Source: Mesorhizobium sp. GbtcB19
GTDB lineage: Bacteria; Pseudomonadota; Alphaproteobacteria; Rhizobiales; Rhizobiaceae
Assembly: GCF_019091085.1 (NCBI RefSeq)
Contig: NZ_JAGXJY010000019.1
Location: 1-64,000 of the forward strand
Length of the DNA stretch: 64,000 bases
Direction of reading: 5' to 3'
Shown: piece after piece, positions 49,941-58,955 of the stretch
Position numbering within the stretch: position 1 is the first letter of the stretch
Layout: each line of letters starts with the position of its first letter
Notes under the pieces: generated by a model
Seen by the model: only the letters and a program-made list of their open reading frames with translations
Told to the model about the DNA's origin: nothing
Database searches by the model: none
Position numbers and translations under genes: made by a program

Positions 49941-50813
49941 CTACTCGCACTGGCGGCGTGGGCCGCCATCGAAGGGCTGGTAACTGTTGTCGCGCGGATC
50001 GTAGGAGCGGTAGCGGTTGAAGCAGTTGTCGGCGTGGTCGGCGGAGACCGGGCCGCCCCGTGCCGCGGCCTCGGCCTCGGGCGAAATCTCTTCCGGCGGG
50101 CCGCCATAGGTTGTGGCGTAGCCGCCGCGCGTGGTGGCGTAGCCTTGCATCTCGGCCTGGTCGTCGATCATCCGGTCATCGGTCGTGGCGTCCTGCTGGT
50201 CGCTCGCCCCCGGCTGTTCGTTCGCCTGCTCGTTCTGGCCTTGCTGATCGTTTTGGCCGCTCGAGGCGGTGCGGTCGCCAGCGGGATCGTAATAGGGCGA
50301 GATGCAGGGGCGTAGCTCGCCGCTATAGGAGCGGTAGCTGTTTTCCTGCGGGCGGTAGCTGCGATAGCGGGTGGCGCACCATTGCAGATGGGCGGAGGGC
50401 AGCTGCTGCTCAGCCTGCCGATTGGGCGTAGGCGGTTGCTGGGCCGCGCCGGCGTCCGGCGCCGGCTGGCCCGGCTGAGAGACCTCGGGCAATGGTTGCA
50501 GTCGTGGCGCTGCGGGCGGCGCCGGCGCCGCGAGCGCCGTGGCCTGCGCCGTGCCATCCGGCTTAGGCGGTGGGGCCGGTTCGCCCGGCTTGGCGGGCGC
50601 TGCCGCCGCCTGCTGGGCGGGAATGCGCTCGAGGTTCTGCTTTTGCGGATCGACCGGCTGGGCGTCCTTCGTCCAGAGCTCGGAAACGCCTGTCGTCGGC
50701 GTGGCCTGGCGCACCGGCTTGGCGGCCAGCAGCCAGGTGGCGAAGGCGAGCCCGCTGGCGAACACGGCCAAGGTCAGCACGAAGCCGCCGACAATTCCCA
50801 ACAAGGCCTTCAC
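49941..50813 (-). CDS. Membrane-anchored protein with two BA14K-type repeats
   Basis: A 290-residue protein with one transmembrane helix (LLGIVGGFVLTLAVFASGLA), a long Pro/Ala/Gln-rich region (about 50-140), and two BA14K modules: LQWCATRYRSYRPQENSYRS (about 145-164) and DNCFNRYRSYDPRDNSYQPF near the C-terminus, separated by a Gln/Asp-rich stretch. BA14K proteins (after a Brucella antigen) are Rhizobiales envelope proteins. GTG 50813 is chosen because AAGGAG is six bases before it; no ATG fits. Confidence 0.8.
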   Translation of the reverse strand: MKALLGIVGGFVLTLAVFASGLAFATWLLAAKPVRQATPTTGVSELWTKDAQPVDPQKQNLERIPAQQAAAAPAKPGEPAPPPKPDGTAQATALAAPAPPAAPRLQPLPEVSQPGQPAPDAGAAQQPPTPNRQAEQQLPSAHLQWCATRYRSYRPQENSYRSYSGELRPCISPYYDPAGDRTASSGQNDQQGQNEQANEQPGASDQQDATTDDRMIDDQAEMQGYATTRGGYATTYGGPPEEISPEAEAAARGGPVSADHADNCFNRYRSYDPRDNSYQPFDGGPRRQCE

Positions 50814-51248
50814 GCTGCGCTCCTTCAGCCCCCGCTGATAGAATGCGGAGAGCGCGCTCCAGTTCCCACGAGAAGAGGGCAATGTTGAGACCCGGCCGGC
50901 AGGAACGGGAGAGCCCCGCATGCTCCGGGGAGAAGCAGGCGAGGCTCAAGGATCGCCAGGAGGGGACCTAGCTGGGGACTCTTTACAGTTACAGACTTTT
51001 TGATGATCCAAGAGGATCAACGATGATCCAGAAAGATCATCGTCAGTCTCGGGCTTTTTCCGAACCGCCGCATCGTACGAATGAAGGAATAGACAGGCGA
51101 TCCTTCGTTCACATGGTGCGGTTCGGGCGGGCCGGACCCATGCTTGTCTGAGCCGGCGGTCTCCAACGCACGCCGGTTAGGTCCGGCAGCCCGGCATCCT
51201 TGCCCCCAACAGGGCTGTCGGACCGCCTTCGACTGGCGCCCGGCCTCA
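50814..51248. other. Intergenic stretch with GATC-rich hairpins
   Basis: No gene seen. TGATCC-AAGA-GGATCA (51004-51019) and ACGATGATC-CAGAAA-GATCATCGT (51020-51043) are adjacent hairpins, placed between two minus-strand genes. Probably the 3' end structure of the aminomutase mRNA or a regulatory element. Confidence 0.5.
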
Positions 51249-52373
51249 TCAGCCAGCCACCACCTCGCTATATTCGCGCACCCTCCCGTCCTGGCCGCGG
51301 ATCCGCCAGATCTCCCCTTCCCGTCCCTCGATATGGCTCGCCGCCAGCGGCACCTTGCCGCCGCCGTCTGGCAGGTCGATGACATAGGTCGGGTTGCAGA
51401 TGCCGGAGAGGCGCCGGCGCAGTTCGGCGACCAGCGCCTGGCCCTCGGCAATCGTGGTGCGGCGGTGCGCCATGCCGCGCGCGAGGTCGCCATGGTGCAG
51501 GTAATAGGGTTTGACGCCGAGGCGATAGACCAACTCGCGGCAGAGCTCTTCCAGAACCTCGACCTTGTCGTTGACGCCCTTGAGCAGGACACTCTGGTTG
51601 AGCAGCACGAAGCCCACCTGCCGCATGGTGCGGCAAGCCGCTTCGGCCGCGTCGGTGAGCTCGCGCGGGTGGTTGAAGTGGGTGACCACGCTCACCATCA
51701 GCCGCCCCCGCAGCGCCTCCACCATCCCGGCGGTGATCCGCGACGGCAGCGCCACCGGGACGCGGGTGTGGATGCGCAGGAGCCTGAGATGCGGGATCGC
51801 CTCCAGGCGGGCGCGGATTTCGGCGAGCGCGGCGTCGGGCAGCGACAGCGGATCGCCTCCGGTCAGGATCACCTCGCGGATCTCCGGGTGGTCCGCGATG
51901 TAGGCCAGCGCCGGCTCCAGCGCTTCGCGCGTGTAGCCGCGGCCGATCGAGGTCAGCGACTCCTTCCTGAAGCAGAAGCGGCAATAGACGGCGCATTGAT
52001 AGGTCGGGAACAGAAGCACGCGGTCGGCATGGCGGTGCGTCAGCCTGGGCACCGGGCTGAAGGCATGGTCACCGATCGGATCATCGAGCTCGCCCTCGGC
52101 GGCGACCAGCTCATCGGGCGACGGGATCACCTGGGCGCGGATCGGGTCGTTGGGATCGTTCCAGTCGATCAGGTCCAGATAGGCTTTAGGCACGCGCACC
52201 TTGTGCGCGGCCGCGGCTTCCTGCGCGGCGGCGCGTTCGGCGGGCGACAGCGGCAGGAGCGCGAGGTCGCGCACATGGCGCACGCCGGCGCGGACGTCGT
52301 CCTGCCAGGCGGCATCGCCCTGCCCGGCGGCTTCCGATGCGAAGGTTTGCTTGAGATTGGCGTTAGTGGTCAT
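51249..52373 (-). CDS. KamA-family radical SAM lysine 2,3-aminomutase-like enzyme
   Basis: A 374-residue radical SAM enzyme. The cluster motif CAVYCRFC gives Cys127, Cys131 and Cys134. The PLP lysine Lys340 is in LPDGGGKVPL. TGGDPLSL and YYLHHGDLARGMAHRRT match the KamA/EpmB group. Either free lysine 2,3-aminomutation or beta-lysylation support of EF-P (EpmB-like) is possible; no epmA or efp is in view. ATG at 52373. Confidence 0.88.
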   Translation of the reverse strand: MTTNANLKQTFASEAAGQGDAAWQDDVRAGVRHVRDLALLPLSPAERAAAQEAAAAHKVRVPKAYLDLIDWNDPNDPIRAQVIPSPDELVAAEGELDDPIGDHAFSPVPRLTHRHADRVLLFPTYQCAVYCRFCFRKESLTSIGRGYTREALEPALAYIADHPEIREVILTGGDPLSLPDAALAEIRARLEAIPHLRLLRIHTRVPVALPSRITAGMVEALRGRLMVSVVTHFNHPRELTDAAEAACRTMRQVGFVLLNQSVLLKGVNDKVEVLEELCRELVYRLGVKPYYLHHGDLARGMAHRRTTIAEGQALVAELRRRLSGICNPTYVIDLPDGGGKVPLAASHIEGREGEIWRIRGQDGRVREYSEVVAG

Positions 52374-52459
52374 TGGCGGCTCGGAGAGATGTTTGCGCGC
52401 GGTATCGGCCGGATGGCGCGTGGGGTCAACCGTTGGCTTGCACTTGCCCTGACACACCG

Positions 52460-52864
52460 TCACCGCTCGAACTTCCTGATCGCCTCCGCCGTCACCGGCG
52501 TGAAGAAATTGACCAGATTGCCGTCGGGGTCGCGAAACAGCAGCGAACGGTTGCCCCAGGGCATGGTGGTGGGCGCCTGCACCAGTGCTTCGCCCAGACT
52601 CTCGGCAAGCCTGCGGTATTCCTCATCGACGTCGGCGACTCGGAACTCGATGATCGCGGTGCGGTTCTCGGCGGGGCTCGCGACATGGTCGCCGCCGAAG
52701 AGGCGCAGCGTGCGCGTGCTGCCGATCGCCAGTGTGCCCGCCTGTGTGACCAGCTCGGCAAAATCCTCGGTGTAGAGCATGAGCTTTGTGCCGGTCACCG
52801 TCTCATAAAACGCGACGAGCCGCTTGACGTCGGCCGTGATGATGCGGGTCGAAACGAAATTCAT
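52460..52864 (-). CDS. VOC-family protein
   Basis: A 134-residue glyoxalase-fold protein: MNFVSTRIITADVKRLVAFY at the start and LLFRDPDGNLVNFFTP at the end. Divergent from a WYL regulator, its likely controller. Target chemistry unknown; small VOC proteins include dioxygenases, glutathione transferases and resistance proteins. Confidence 0.87.
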   Translation of the reverse strand: MNFVSTRIITADVKRLVAFYETVTGTKLMLYTEDFAELVTQAGTLAIGSTRTLRLFGGDHVASPAENRTAIIEFRVADVDEEYRRLAESLGEALVQAPTTMPWGNRSLLFRDPDGNLVNFFTPVTAEAIRKFER

Positions 52865-52985
52865 TGGTCTTCTCCGTGAGCTGGCCGACGGAGAAGTCTC
52901 CGCGGCTGGAGGCGCCCGTTCAGGCGCCGTGCCGCGACTTGTGGACCAGCCCTGCTGCCACCATAGTGGCAACAGGAGACATGCC

Positions 52986-53684
52986 TTGCGCCGCGCCGAC
53001 AGACTGTTCCAGATCATCCAGATCCTGCGGCGCTCGAGCCGGCCGATCACCGCCAGCCAGATCGCCGAGGAGCTCGAAACCTCGCGCCGCTCGGTCTATC
53101 GCGACATCGCCGACCTGATCGGCCAACGCGTGCCGATCCAGGGCGAAGCCGGTCTCGGCTACGTGCTCGACCGCGACTACGACATGCCGCCGCTGATGCT
53201 GACGCCTGACGAGCTCGAGGCGGCGGTGCTCGGCGCGCAATGGGTGGCCGACAAGGGCGACGCGGCGCTGGCGGGCGCGGCGCGCGACCTGATCGCCAAG
53301 ATCGCCACCGTGGTGCCGGAGCGGCTGCGCCCCTTCATCAGCAATCCAACCGTCGGCGCGCCGCTCAGCCGCGCGAGCCTGCCCGACGGCTTGGATATTG
53401 CGCAAGCCCGGGACTCGATCCGCAAAGGCCACAAGATCCGGATCCGCTACCGCAACGAACAGGGCGACGAGACCGAGCGCGTCGTCTGGCCGACGATGAT
53501 CGGCTATGCCGAGACCGTGCGGCTGCTCGCCGCTTGGTGCGAGCTGCGCCAGGATTTCCGCCATTTCCGCACCGACCGGATATCCGAAGCTGCTTTTCTC
53601 GACGAGCGTGTCGGCTGCCGGCCGGCCGAATTGCGCAGCCGCTGGAAGCGCCACATGCAGGCGCAGGGTATTCAACTGCCCTGA
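52986..53684 (+). CDS. YafY-type HTH/WYL regulator
   Basis: A 232-residue regulator with an HTH_11 domain (RADRLFQIIQILRRSSRPIT, then SRRSVYRDIADL) and a WYL domain (about 125-230: IRIRYRNEQGDETERVVWPT, LLAAWCELRQDFRHFRTDRI). TTG at 52986 is used because AGGAGA is at correct distance. Probably represses or activates the divergent VOC gene. Confidence 0.86.
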   Translation: MRRADRLFQIIQILRRSSRPITASQIAEELETSRRSVYRDIADLIGQRVPIQGEAGLGYVLDRDYDMPPLMLTPDELEAAVLGAQWVADKGDAALAGAARDLIAKIATVVPERLRPFISNPTVGAPLSRASLPDGLDIAQARDSIRKGHKIRIRYRNEQGDETERVVWPTMIGYAETVRLLAAWCELRQDFRHFRTDRISEAAFLDERVGCRPAELRSRWKRHMQAQGIQLP

Positions 53685-53789
53685 TAGGCGAGCACCGACT
53701 TTCGCCGCAATCGACCCGCGCCGTCTTTTCAGGCAATCTCTTCTGGCGGCGATCATGGGGAGATGATCCGCCGCCGAGGGAGGACCGCC

Positions 53790-55445
53790 ATGACCAGGGC
53801 CCGAGCGCTGCCGCGCTATGAAGATGCCGTCGCGCAATTCCGCATCGAGGACGAGATCGCCCGGCTACACGGCGATCCGGCTACCGGGATCAACGCCTAT
53901 GTCGAATGCTGCGGCCGCTATACCGGTGAGAACCGGCTGGCGCTGCGCGCGATCTCGGCCGCCGGGGAATTGCGCGAATACTCTTTCGACGATCTCGCCG
54001 ACATGTCGGGCCGCGTCGGCACCACGCTGAAGGCGCTCGGCGTCCGCCCCGGCGATGTCGTGGCCGGCATGCTGCCGCGCATCCCCGAGTTGGTGGCGCT
54101 GATCCTCGGCACATGGCGCGTCGGCGCGGTCTACCAGCCTTTGTTCACCGCCTTTGGGCCCAAGGCGATCGAGCACCGGCTGGGCTACAGCAAGGCCAGG
54201 CTGGTGGTGACCAACCCGGCCAATCGCGGCAAGCTCGACGAGGTCGACAACCGTCCGCGTGTCGCCACCATCCTCAGCGCCGGCGACGTCTTGCCCGCCG
54301 GCGACATCGATTTCCGCGCCGCGCTTGCAGCCGCCTCGCCCGACTGCGCGCCGGTGATGCGCAAGGGCTCGGACCTGTTCATGATGATGTCGACCTCCGG
54401 CACGACGGGGCACCCGAAAGGCGTGCCGGTGCCGCTCAGCGCGCTGCTGGCCTTCGGCGCCTATATGCGCGACGCGATCGGGCTCACGCCCGACGACATT
54501 TTCTGGAACATCGCCGATCCCGGCTGGGCCTACGGGCTCTATTACGCCATCACCGGGCCCTTACAGCTCGGCACCGCCACAACCTTCTACGAAGGCGCGT
54601 TCAACGCCAGATCGACCTACGACATCATCCAGCGCCTGGGCATCACCAGCCTTGCCGGCTCGCCCACGGCCTATCGCCTGCTGATGGCGGAAGGACCCGA
54701 GGCCGCGGCCCGCGTCAAAGGCAGGCTGCGGGTGGTGAGCAGCGCCGGCGAGCCGCTCAACCCGGAGGTGATCCGCTGGTTCGACGCCCACCTCGCCGCG
54801 CCCATCCACGACCATTACGGCCAGACCGAGAACGGCATGATGGTCAACAACCATCACGGGCTCGAGCATCCGGTCCGCGCGGGCTCGGCCGGTTTTGCCA
54901 TGCCGGGCTACCGCATGGTGGTGCTGGACGAGGCGGGCAACGAGCTCGGCCCCAACCAGCCGGGCGTGCTCGCGGTCGATATCGCCAGGTCGCCGCTGCG
55001 CTGGTTCGGCGGCTACCACGAGGCGGAGACGCCGGCGATCGCCGGCGGCTATTACCGCACCGGCGACACGGTGGAATACGAGCCGGACGGCTCGGTCTCC
55101 TTCATCGGCCGGGCCGACGACGTCATCACCTCGGCCGGCTACCGCATCGGGCCGTTCGACGTCGAAAGCGCGCTGATCGAGCATCCGGCGGTCAACGAGG
55201 CGGCCGTCGTCGGCGTCCCCGACCCGCAGCGCACCGAGATCGTCAAGGCCTTCGTCGTGCTTTCACCCGCCTTCAAGGGCAGCGAGGCGCTGGCCGATGA
55301 GCTTGCCCAGCATGTGAAGAAGCGGCTCTCAGCGCATTCCTATCCGCGCGAGGTCGAGTTCGTCACCGAGCTGCCGAAGACGCCGAGCGGCAAGATCCAG
55401 CGGTTTTTGCTGAGGAAGGCGGAGGTGGAGAAGCGGAAGGGGTGA
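53790..55445 (+). CDS. Acyl-CoA synthetase (AMP-forming)
   Basis: A 551-residue adenylate-forming enzyme. The ATP motif is STSGTTGHPKGVP; HYGQTENGM is the A5-type motif, YRTGDTVEYEPDGSVSFIGR the A8 hinge, and the catalytic Lys lies near the end in PKTPSGKIQRF. Resembles medium-chain acyl-CoA or acetoacetyl/propionyl-type synthetases; the acid is not determined. GGGAGGA before the ATG at 53790. Confidence 0.92.
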   Translation: MTRARALPRYEDAVAQFRIEDEIARLHGDPATGINAYVECCGRYTGENRLALRAISAAGELREYSFDDLADMSGRVGTTLKALGVRPGDVVAGMLPRIPELVALILGTWRVGAVYQPLFTAFGPKAIEHRLGYSKARLVVTNPANRGKLDEVDNRPRVATILSAGDVLPAGDIDFRAALAAASPDCAPVMRKGSDLFMMMSTSGTTGHPKGVPVPLSALLAFGAYMRDAIGLTPDDIFWNIADPGWAYGLYYAITGPLQLGTATTFYEGAFNARSTYDIIQRLGITSLAGSPTAYRLLMAEGPEAAARVKGRLRVVSSAGEPLNPEVIRWFDAHLAAPIHDHYGQTENGMMVNNHHGLEHPVRAGSAGFAMPGYRMVVLDEAGNELGPNQPGVLAVDIARSPLRWFGGYHEAETPAIAGGYYRTGDTVEYEPDGSVSFIGRADDVITSAGYRIGPFDVESALIEHPAVNEAAVVGVPDPQRTEIVKAFVVLSPAFKGSEALADELAQHVKKRLSAHSYPREVEFVTELPKTPSGKIQRFLLRKAEVEKRKG

Positions 55446-55450
55446 AAACC

Positions 55451-55900
55451 TCAGTGCTTCGGGAACTGTTCAACCTCCCAGTCGAACGTTCCGCGACGCA
55501 TGAAAATCTTCAACGCCTTCTTGGCGGCAAGCCTCAGCCGCTCCCAAGGCTCCGTTTCCATCAACTGCTCAAGCGGCGGCAATAACTGCGGCGTGTCGTC
55601 GCAAACACTATTCAGGACGGCCCGATAATTTCGAAGCGCTTGCTGTTCCTCGACTGAGAACACCGGTTCGACGTAGCGCTCGAGTACCCCGTCGGAGGCC
55701 CAGTCGTCCCATTGATTGAAAGCCTCGTTCGGGACATGAACATATGGAACAGCCGCTTGATATCTCCGCTGTTCGTCATAGGACGATACCCACTCGAAGT
55801 AGCCGATGAGCTGGTTTCGATAGCGCTGGTTGAGGAGGATATCAGAGATTGCTCGCTCGGTGACTCTGGGCGCTTGGTTACGGTCAGGATCGTCGGCCAT
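55451..55900 (-). CDS. Hypothetical protein
   Basis: A 149-residue acidic-aromatic soluble protein (ISDILLNQRYRNQLIGYFEW, EQQALRNYRAVLNSVCDD). Base composition is less GC-rich than the neighbours, suggesting recent acquisition. ATG at 55900 has AGGTG upstream; an in-frame ATG nine codons earlier exists. No family recognised. Confidence 0.55.
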   Translation of the reverse strand: MADDPDRNQAPRVTERAISDILLNQRYRNQLIGYFEWVSSYDEQRRYQAAVPYVHVPNEAFNQWDDWASDGVLERYVEPVFSVEEQQALRNYRAVLNSVCDDTPQLLPPLEQLMETEPWERLRLAAKKALKIFMRRGTFDWEVEQFPKH

Positions 55901-56089
55901 CGATAAATCACCTGCTGCTACGGGCATGTCGCTATATCAGACTTGCGTTCTGGACACTGAGAGACTTGCGGCTCTCCTCTGCGAGACAATGGCGATAAAG
56001 ATTCGGTACCTCGATTTCTGCCACGCAAAAGCCGCCAAGCCGGGCGAAGGCTGCTTAGGGCTTTTGATCGCTAATTTGGGGTTTGTAGC

Positions 56090-56983
56090 ATGCGGCTGGT
56101 TTTGACACTTCTCCTCACGCTGGCAGGCAGCGCGGCGTTCGCCGTGTCGCCGCAGGACGATTATATCGCGGCGCGCGACAAGGCGATTGCCGACATCACC
56201 GCGCAGCAAAGCGCCAACACGGCCATCGAAACCATCGATGCTCAGAACGAGAAGGCGCTGGCCGAACTGCAGCAGCGGCTCAACAGCATTCTCGGCCCGC
56301 TTTCGGTCAAGGATTTTCCGGCGAGCGGCACCATGAACGTCCAAAGCCTCAACGCCTCCGATATCGGCTACGGCATGCTCGACGGGTTGCGCTATGCCAA
56401 GAGCGACGACGGCCCGAGCATCGTCGCCTCGACGCGCGGGCTGACCGAGCGCTGGCTCAAGTCCAAATCGGCGGAGACGGAAGCGGATTTCAAGCTGCCC
56501 GCAGACATTGGCGCGGCGCTGAAGCTCGACAATTTCTACACCCAGGCGATCGGCAGCGATGCGGCGTTTTCCGGCACGCTCGACTTTTCGCTGAAGAAGC
56601 CCGGCGGCGCCGACATGGTCGTCGCCCGGCTCGGCGGCTGGACGCAGGATGTCGGGCCGATCTACGACCAGCGCGTCGTCGTGGCGGTCGTCAAAGGCGA
56701 CCGCGTGCTGATCGCCGAGGCGGCCGCCTCGCCCGCCGTGCCGAAGATCGCCGCCTGCGATTCGATCTGGGCAGCCGCCGACGCCGCCGCGCAGAAGACG
56801 CAGCAGGAAAATCAAGGATCGGACCAGGACGATTCGTCGGCCTCCGATCCGGCCAACGCTGCTTGGGAAAAGGGCGACGCCGACTACCGCGCCTGCATGG
56901 CCCAGCGCTTGCCCGGCGATCCGTCCTTCCCGGCGCTGCTCAAGCAGGCTCAGGATCTCGCCGACAGCATGGCGGCGAAATAG
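56090..56983 (+). CDS. Secreted protein of unknown function
   Basis: A 297-residue protein with a signal peptide (residues 1-18, ending AFA), an N-terminal helical part (DDYIAARDKAIADITAQQSA), a mixed central domain, an acidic/Gln linker (QENQGSDQDDSSA) and two cysteines (AACDSIWAA and YRACMAQ). Looks periplasmic. No family recognised. Confidence 0.75.
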   Translation: MRLVLTLLLTLAGSAAFAVSPQDDYIAARDKAIADITAQQSANTAIETIDAQNEKALAELQQRLNSILGPLSVKDFPASGTMNVQSLNASDIGYGMLDGLRYAKSDDGPSIVASTRGLTERWLKSKSAETEADFKLPADIGAALKLDNFYTQAIGSDAAFSGTLDFSLKKPGGADMVVARLGGWTQDVGPIYDQRVVVAVVKGDRVLIAEAAASPAVPKIAACDSIWAAADAAAQKTQQENQGSDQDDSSASDPANAAWEKGDADYRACMAQRLPGDPSFPALLKQAQDLADSMAAK

Positions 56984-57015
56984 CCCGCCAGGGCAACTCC
57001 AGGCGCAGCGGCCTC

Positions 57016-58440
57016 TCAGCCGGCGTTGGCGCGCAGGTTTCGCCGCGGAACACGCCTCGGGGCAGGACGGGCCGTTTCCGCGATGATCCCGTTGGCCGGA
57101 GGCGCGGCATCCTTGCGCGACCGCGCGTCCGTCACCCGGTGCAGCCGCTCGTAGGGCAACAACTCCCGGATGCGGGCGTTGAGCGCTTCGATCTCGGCGT
57201 GCAAATCCTCGCATTCCTGCTTCTGGATATCGAGCTGGATCTGCTCGGACGCCTGCTGCAGCGACAGTTGCGAGAGATTGGTGCTGACCGCCGACAAGCT
57301 CTTCTTGTCGGCCTCGCTTTCGTCCTTGAGGACGGCGAGCCTCTCCTGCGCGATCTGGAGTTCGGTCACGGCATCGTTGAGCTCAGCCTTCAGCCTGACG
57401 ATCTCGGCCGAGGTTTCGCCATTGGTTGTCGTGGCTTGATCCAGGCGCGACTGCAACTCCTGGATTTCGGCGCGCAAACCGCGCATCTCCGCCTGGCTGC
57501 GCGCCAATTCGGCCGCGCCGTCGCTCTCGGCGATGCGCGCCGCTTCGGTTGTTTCGGCAAGCCTGGCCTGCGTTGACTCCACCGTCTTCTGCAGCCGGCT
57601 TTCTTCCTTTTCGTGGTTGCCGATCTGTGCCATCAGCTCGGCAATGTGGGCGGTTTCGCTGGCGTGGGTTGCGGCGAACTCGTCGAATTTGTGCCGGGCT
57701 TCCGCCTCGCGCTTTTGCGCCTGCTCCAGGTCGACGGAGAGGCCGACCTGCTTTTCGCGCAGCAGCTTGTTTTCCGCGCCGCGCCTGTCGACTTCGACGG
57801 TCTTGGCGGTCAGCGCCTTGACGATCTCGCCGAACTCGGTTTCGCGCCTGGCGCTCTCATTGCCCATTTCCACCAGTTCCAGGCGCACGGCGGCAAGCGC
57901 CGAGCGCAATTGCTCCCGGTCCTGGACGAGGCTCGCCTCGCGCTGTTGCCAGGCTTCGGCCGCGCCGTCGCGTTCGCGCTGCCTGCGGGCGGCGTCGAGC
58001 AATTGTTCCGACAAAGTCTTGTGTTCAGTGGTGAGAGCGAGGTTTGCCAGCTCCAGCTCGTTGGAGCGCAACACGTCACGATGGAAGACGTTGAGGACCT
58101 CGCGCGTCATATGATGCGCGGTGGCGATCTCCGCCAGCTTCGCCTCGATCTCCTGGAGATGGCCCTGCCCGTCCCGGAAAAGCCCGACAACGGCCTCCAG
58201 CGCGGCCAGCCGCGTCTGGGTATGTGGGGTCAGCCGCGATGGGGCGGTGTCGGGCTGCTCTTCTGGCGGCGGATTCTCGTCGCTCGCCACCAGTTCCTGG
58301 CCGGCAACGGCATCGTCTCCCGACGGCGGTTGTTCATCATCGTTCAGGACGTCCTCGAATGCTTCCGCCAGATCCGATTGGAGTTCCTGAAATTCCTTAT
58401 CGACGTCCTCGGCCCGCTTGATCAGAGACTTGAAATTCAT
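57016..58440 (-). CDS. Long coiled-coil protein
   Basis: A 474-residue protein: an acidic N-terminal region with Pro (about 1-65), then about 350 residues of almost unbroken heptads rich in Glu/Gln/Ala/Leu, then a basic Pro/Arg tail (PRRVPRRNLRANAG). No signal peptide, so cytoplasmic. Similar coiled-coil proteins scaffold poles or division sites, but no match is claimed. ATG at 58440 follows AAGGGA. Confidence 0.75.
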   Translation of the reverse strand: MNFKSLIKRAEDVDKEFQELQSDLAEAFEDVLNDDEQPPSGDDAVAGQELVASDENPPPEEQPDTAPSRLTPHTQTRLAALEAVVGLFRDGQGHLQEIEAKLAEIATAHHMTREVLNVFHRDVLRSNELELANLALTTEHKTLSEQLLDAARRQRERDGAAEAWQQREASLVQDREQLRSALAAVRLELVEMGNESARRETEFGEIVKALTAKTVEVDRRGAENKLLREKQVGLSVDLEQAQKREAEARHKFDEFAATHASETAHIAELMAQIGNHEKEESRLQKTVESTQARLAETTEAARIAESDGAAELARSQAEMRGLRAEIQELQSRLDQATTTNGETSAEIVRLKAELNDAVTELQIAQERLAVLKDESEADKKSLSAVSTNLSQLSLQQASEQIQLDIQKQECEDLHAEIEALNARIRELLPYERLHRVTDARSRKDAAPPANGIIAETARPAPRRVPRRNLRANAG

Positions 58441-58882
58441 CACGGCACATCCCTTACTCGCGCCCCACGCGTACTTAACGAATTGCTAATTTATCCCTTT
58501 ACCTTCCATTCGGGAAGCCTCTGTGAAGGAAAGCAAAATTAAGGTTATCGCGGGCTCCAAACTCATGCAGATTTGGGCGCAGGAGGCCTCGCGCGGCTCT
58601 AACATATGTCAGTATTCCGACCCGGAGCGGATACCTGAAGGCCTGCAGCGCTAAGCGCGAATACAACGCCTCGATCGCCGTCGCCGGCGCGCTCGACACG
58701 AAGACTTCCAGGACGGCAAAGAGCATCGAGGTAAACCTCCCGCGGTACTCGCCCGTCGCATCGTCGACGGCGCTGCGGCGAAGCCATGCTCTGCCCCTGC
58801 CTCTTGCCGCCCCTTGTTGCCTTCTCCGGCCATGCCGATATTGTTTCGCCGAAAGCCGGCCCCATCCGGGCCGCCGACACAA
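58441..58882. other. Intergenic stretch upstream of htpG
   Basis: About 440 bases between divergent genes (515 counting the promoter region). No convincing gene; frames that cross it have no likeness to known proteins. Confidence 0.4.
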
Positions 58883-58909
58883 TTGAAACAACCTCAGGAT
58901 GATCCCCTG
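58883..58909 (+). promoter_or_regulatory. Candidate heat-shock (sigma-32-type) promoter of htpG
   Basis: TTGAAA (58883-58888), 15-bp spacer, CCCCTG (58904-58909), close to the sigma-32 pattern (CTTGAA, CCCCAT-like). It lies 46 bases before the htpG ATG, in the right orientation. Confidence 0.55.
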
Positions 58910-58955
58910 AACGCGCATGGCGCGACAGGCAGAGTGGAGATTTGGGAAAGTCGAG

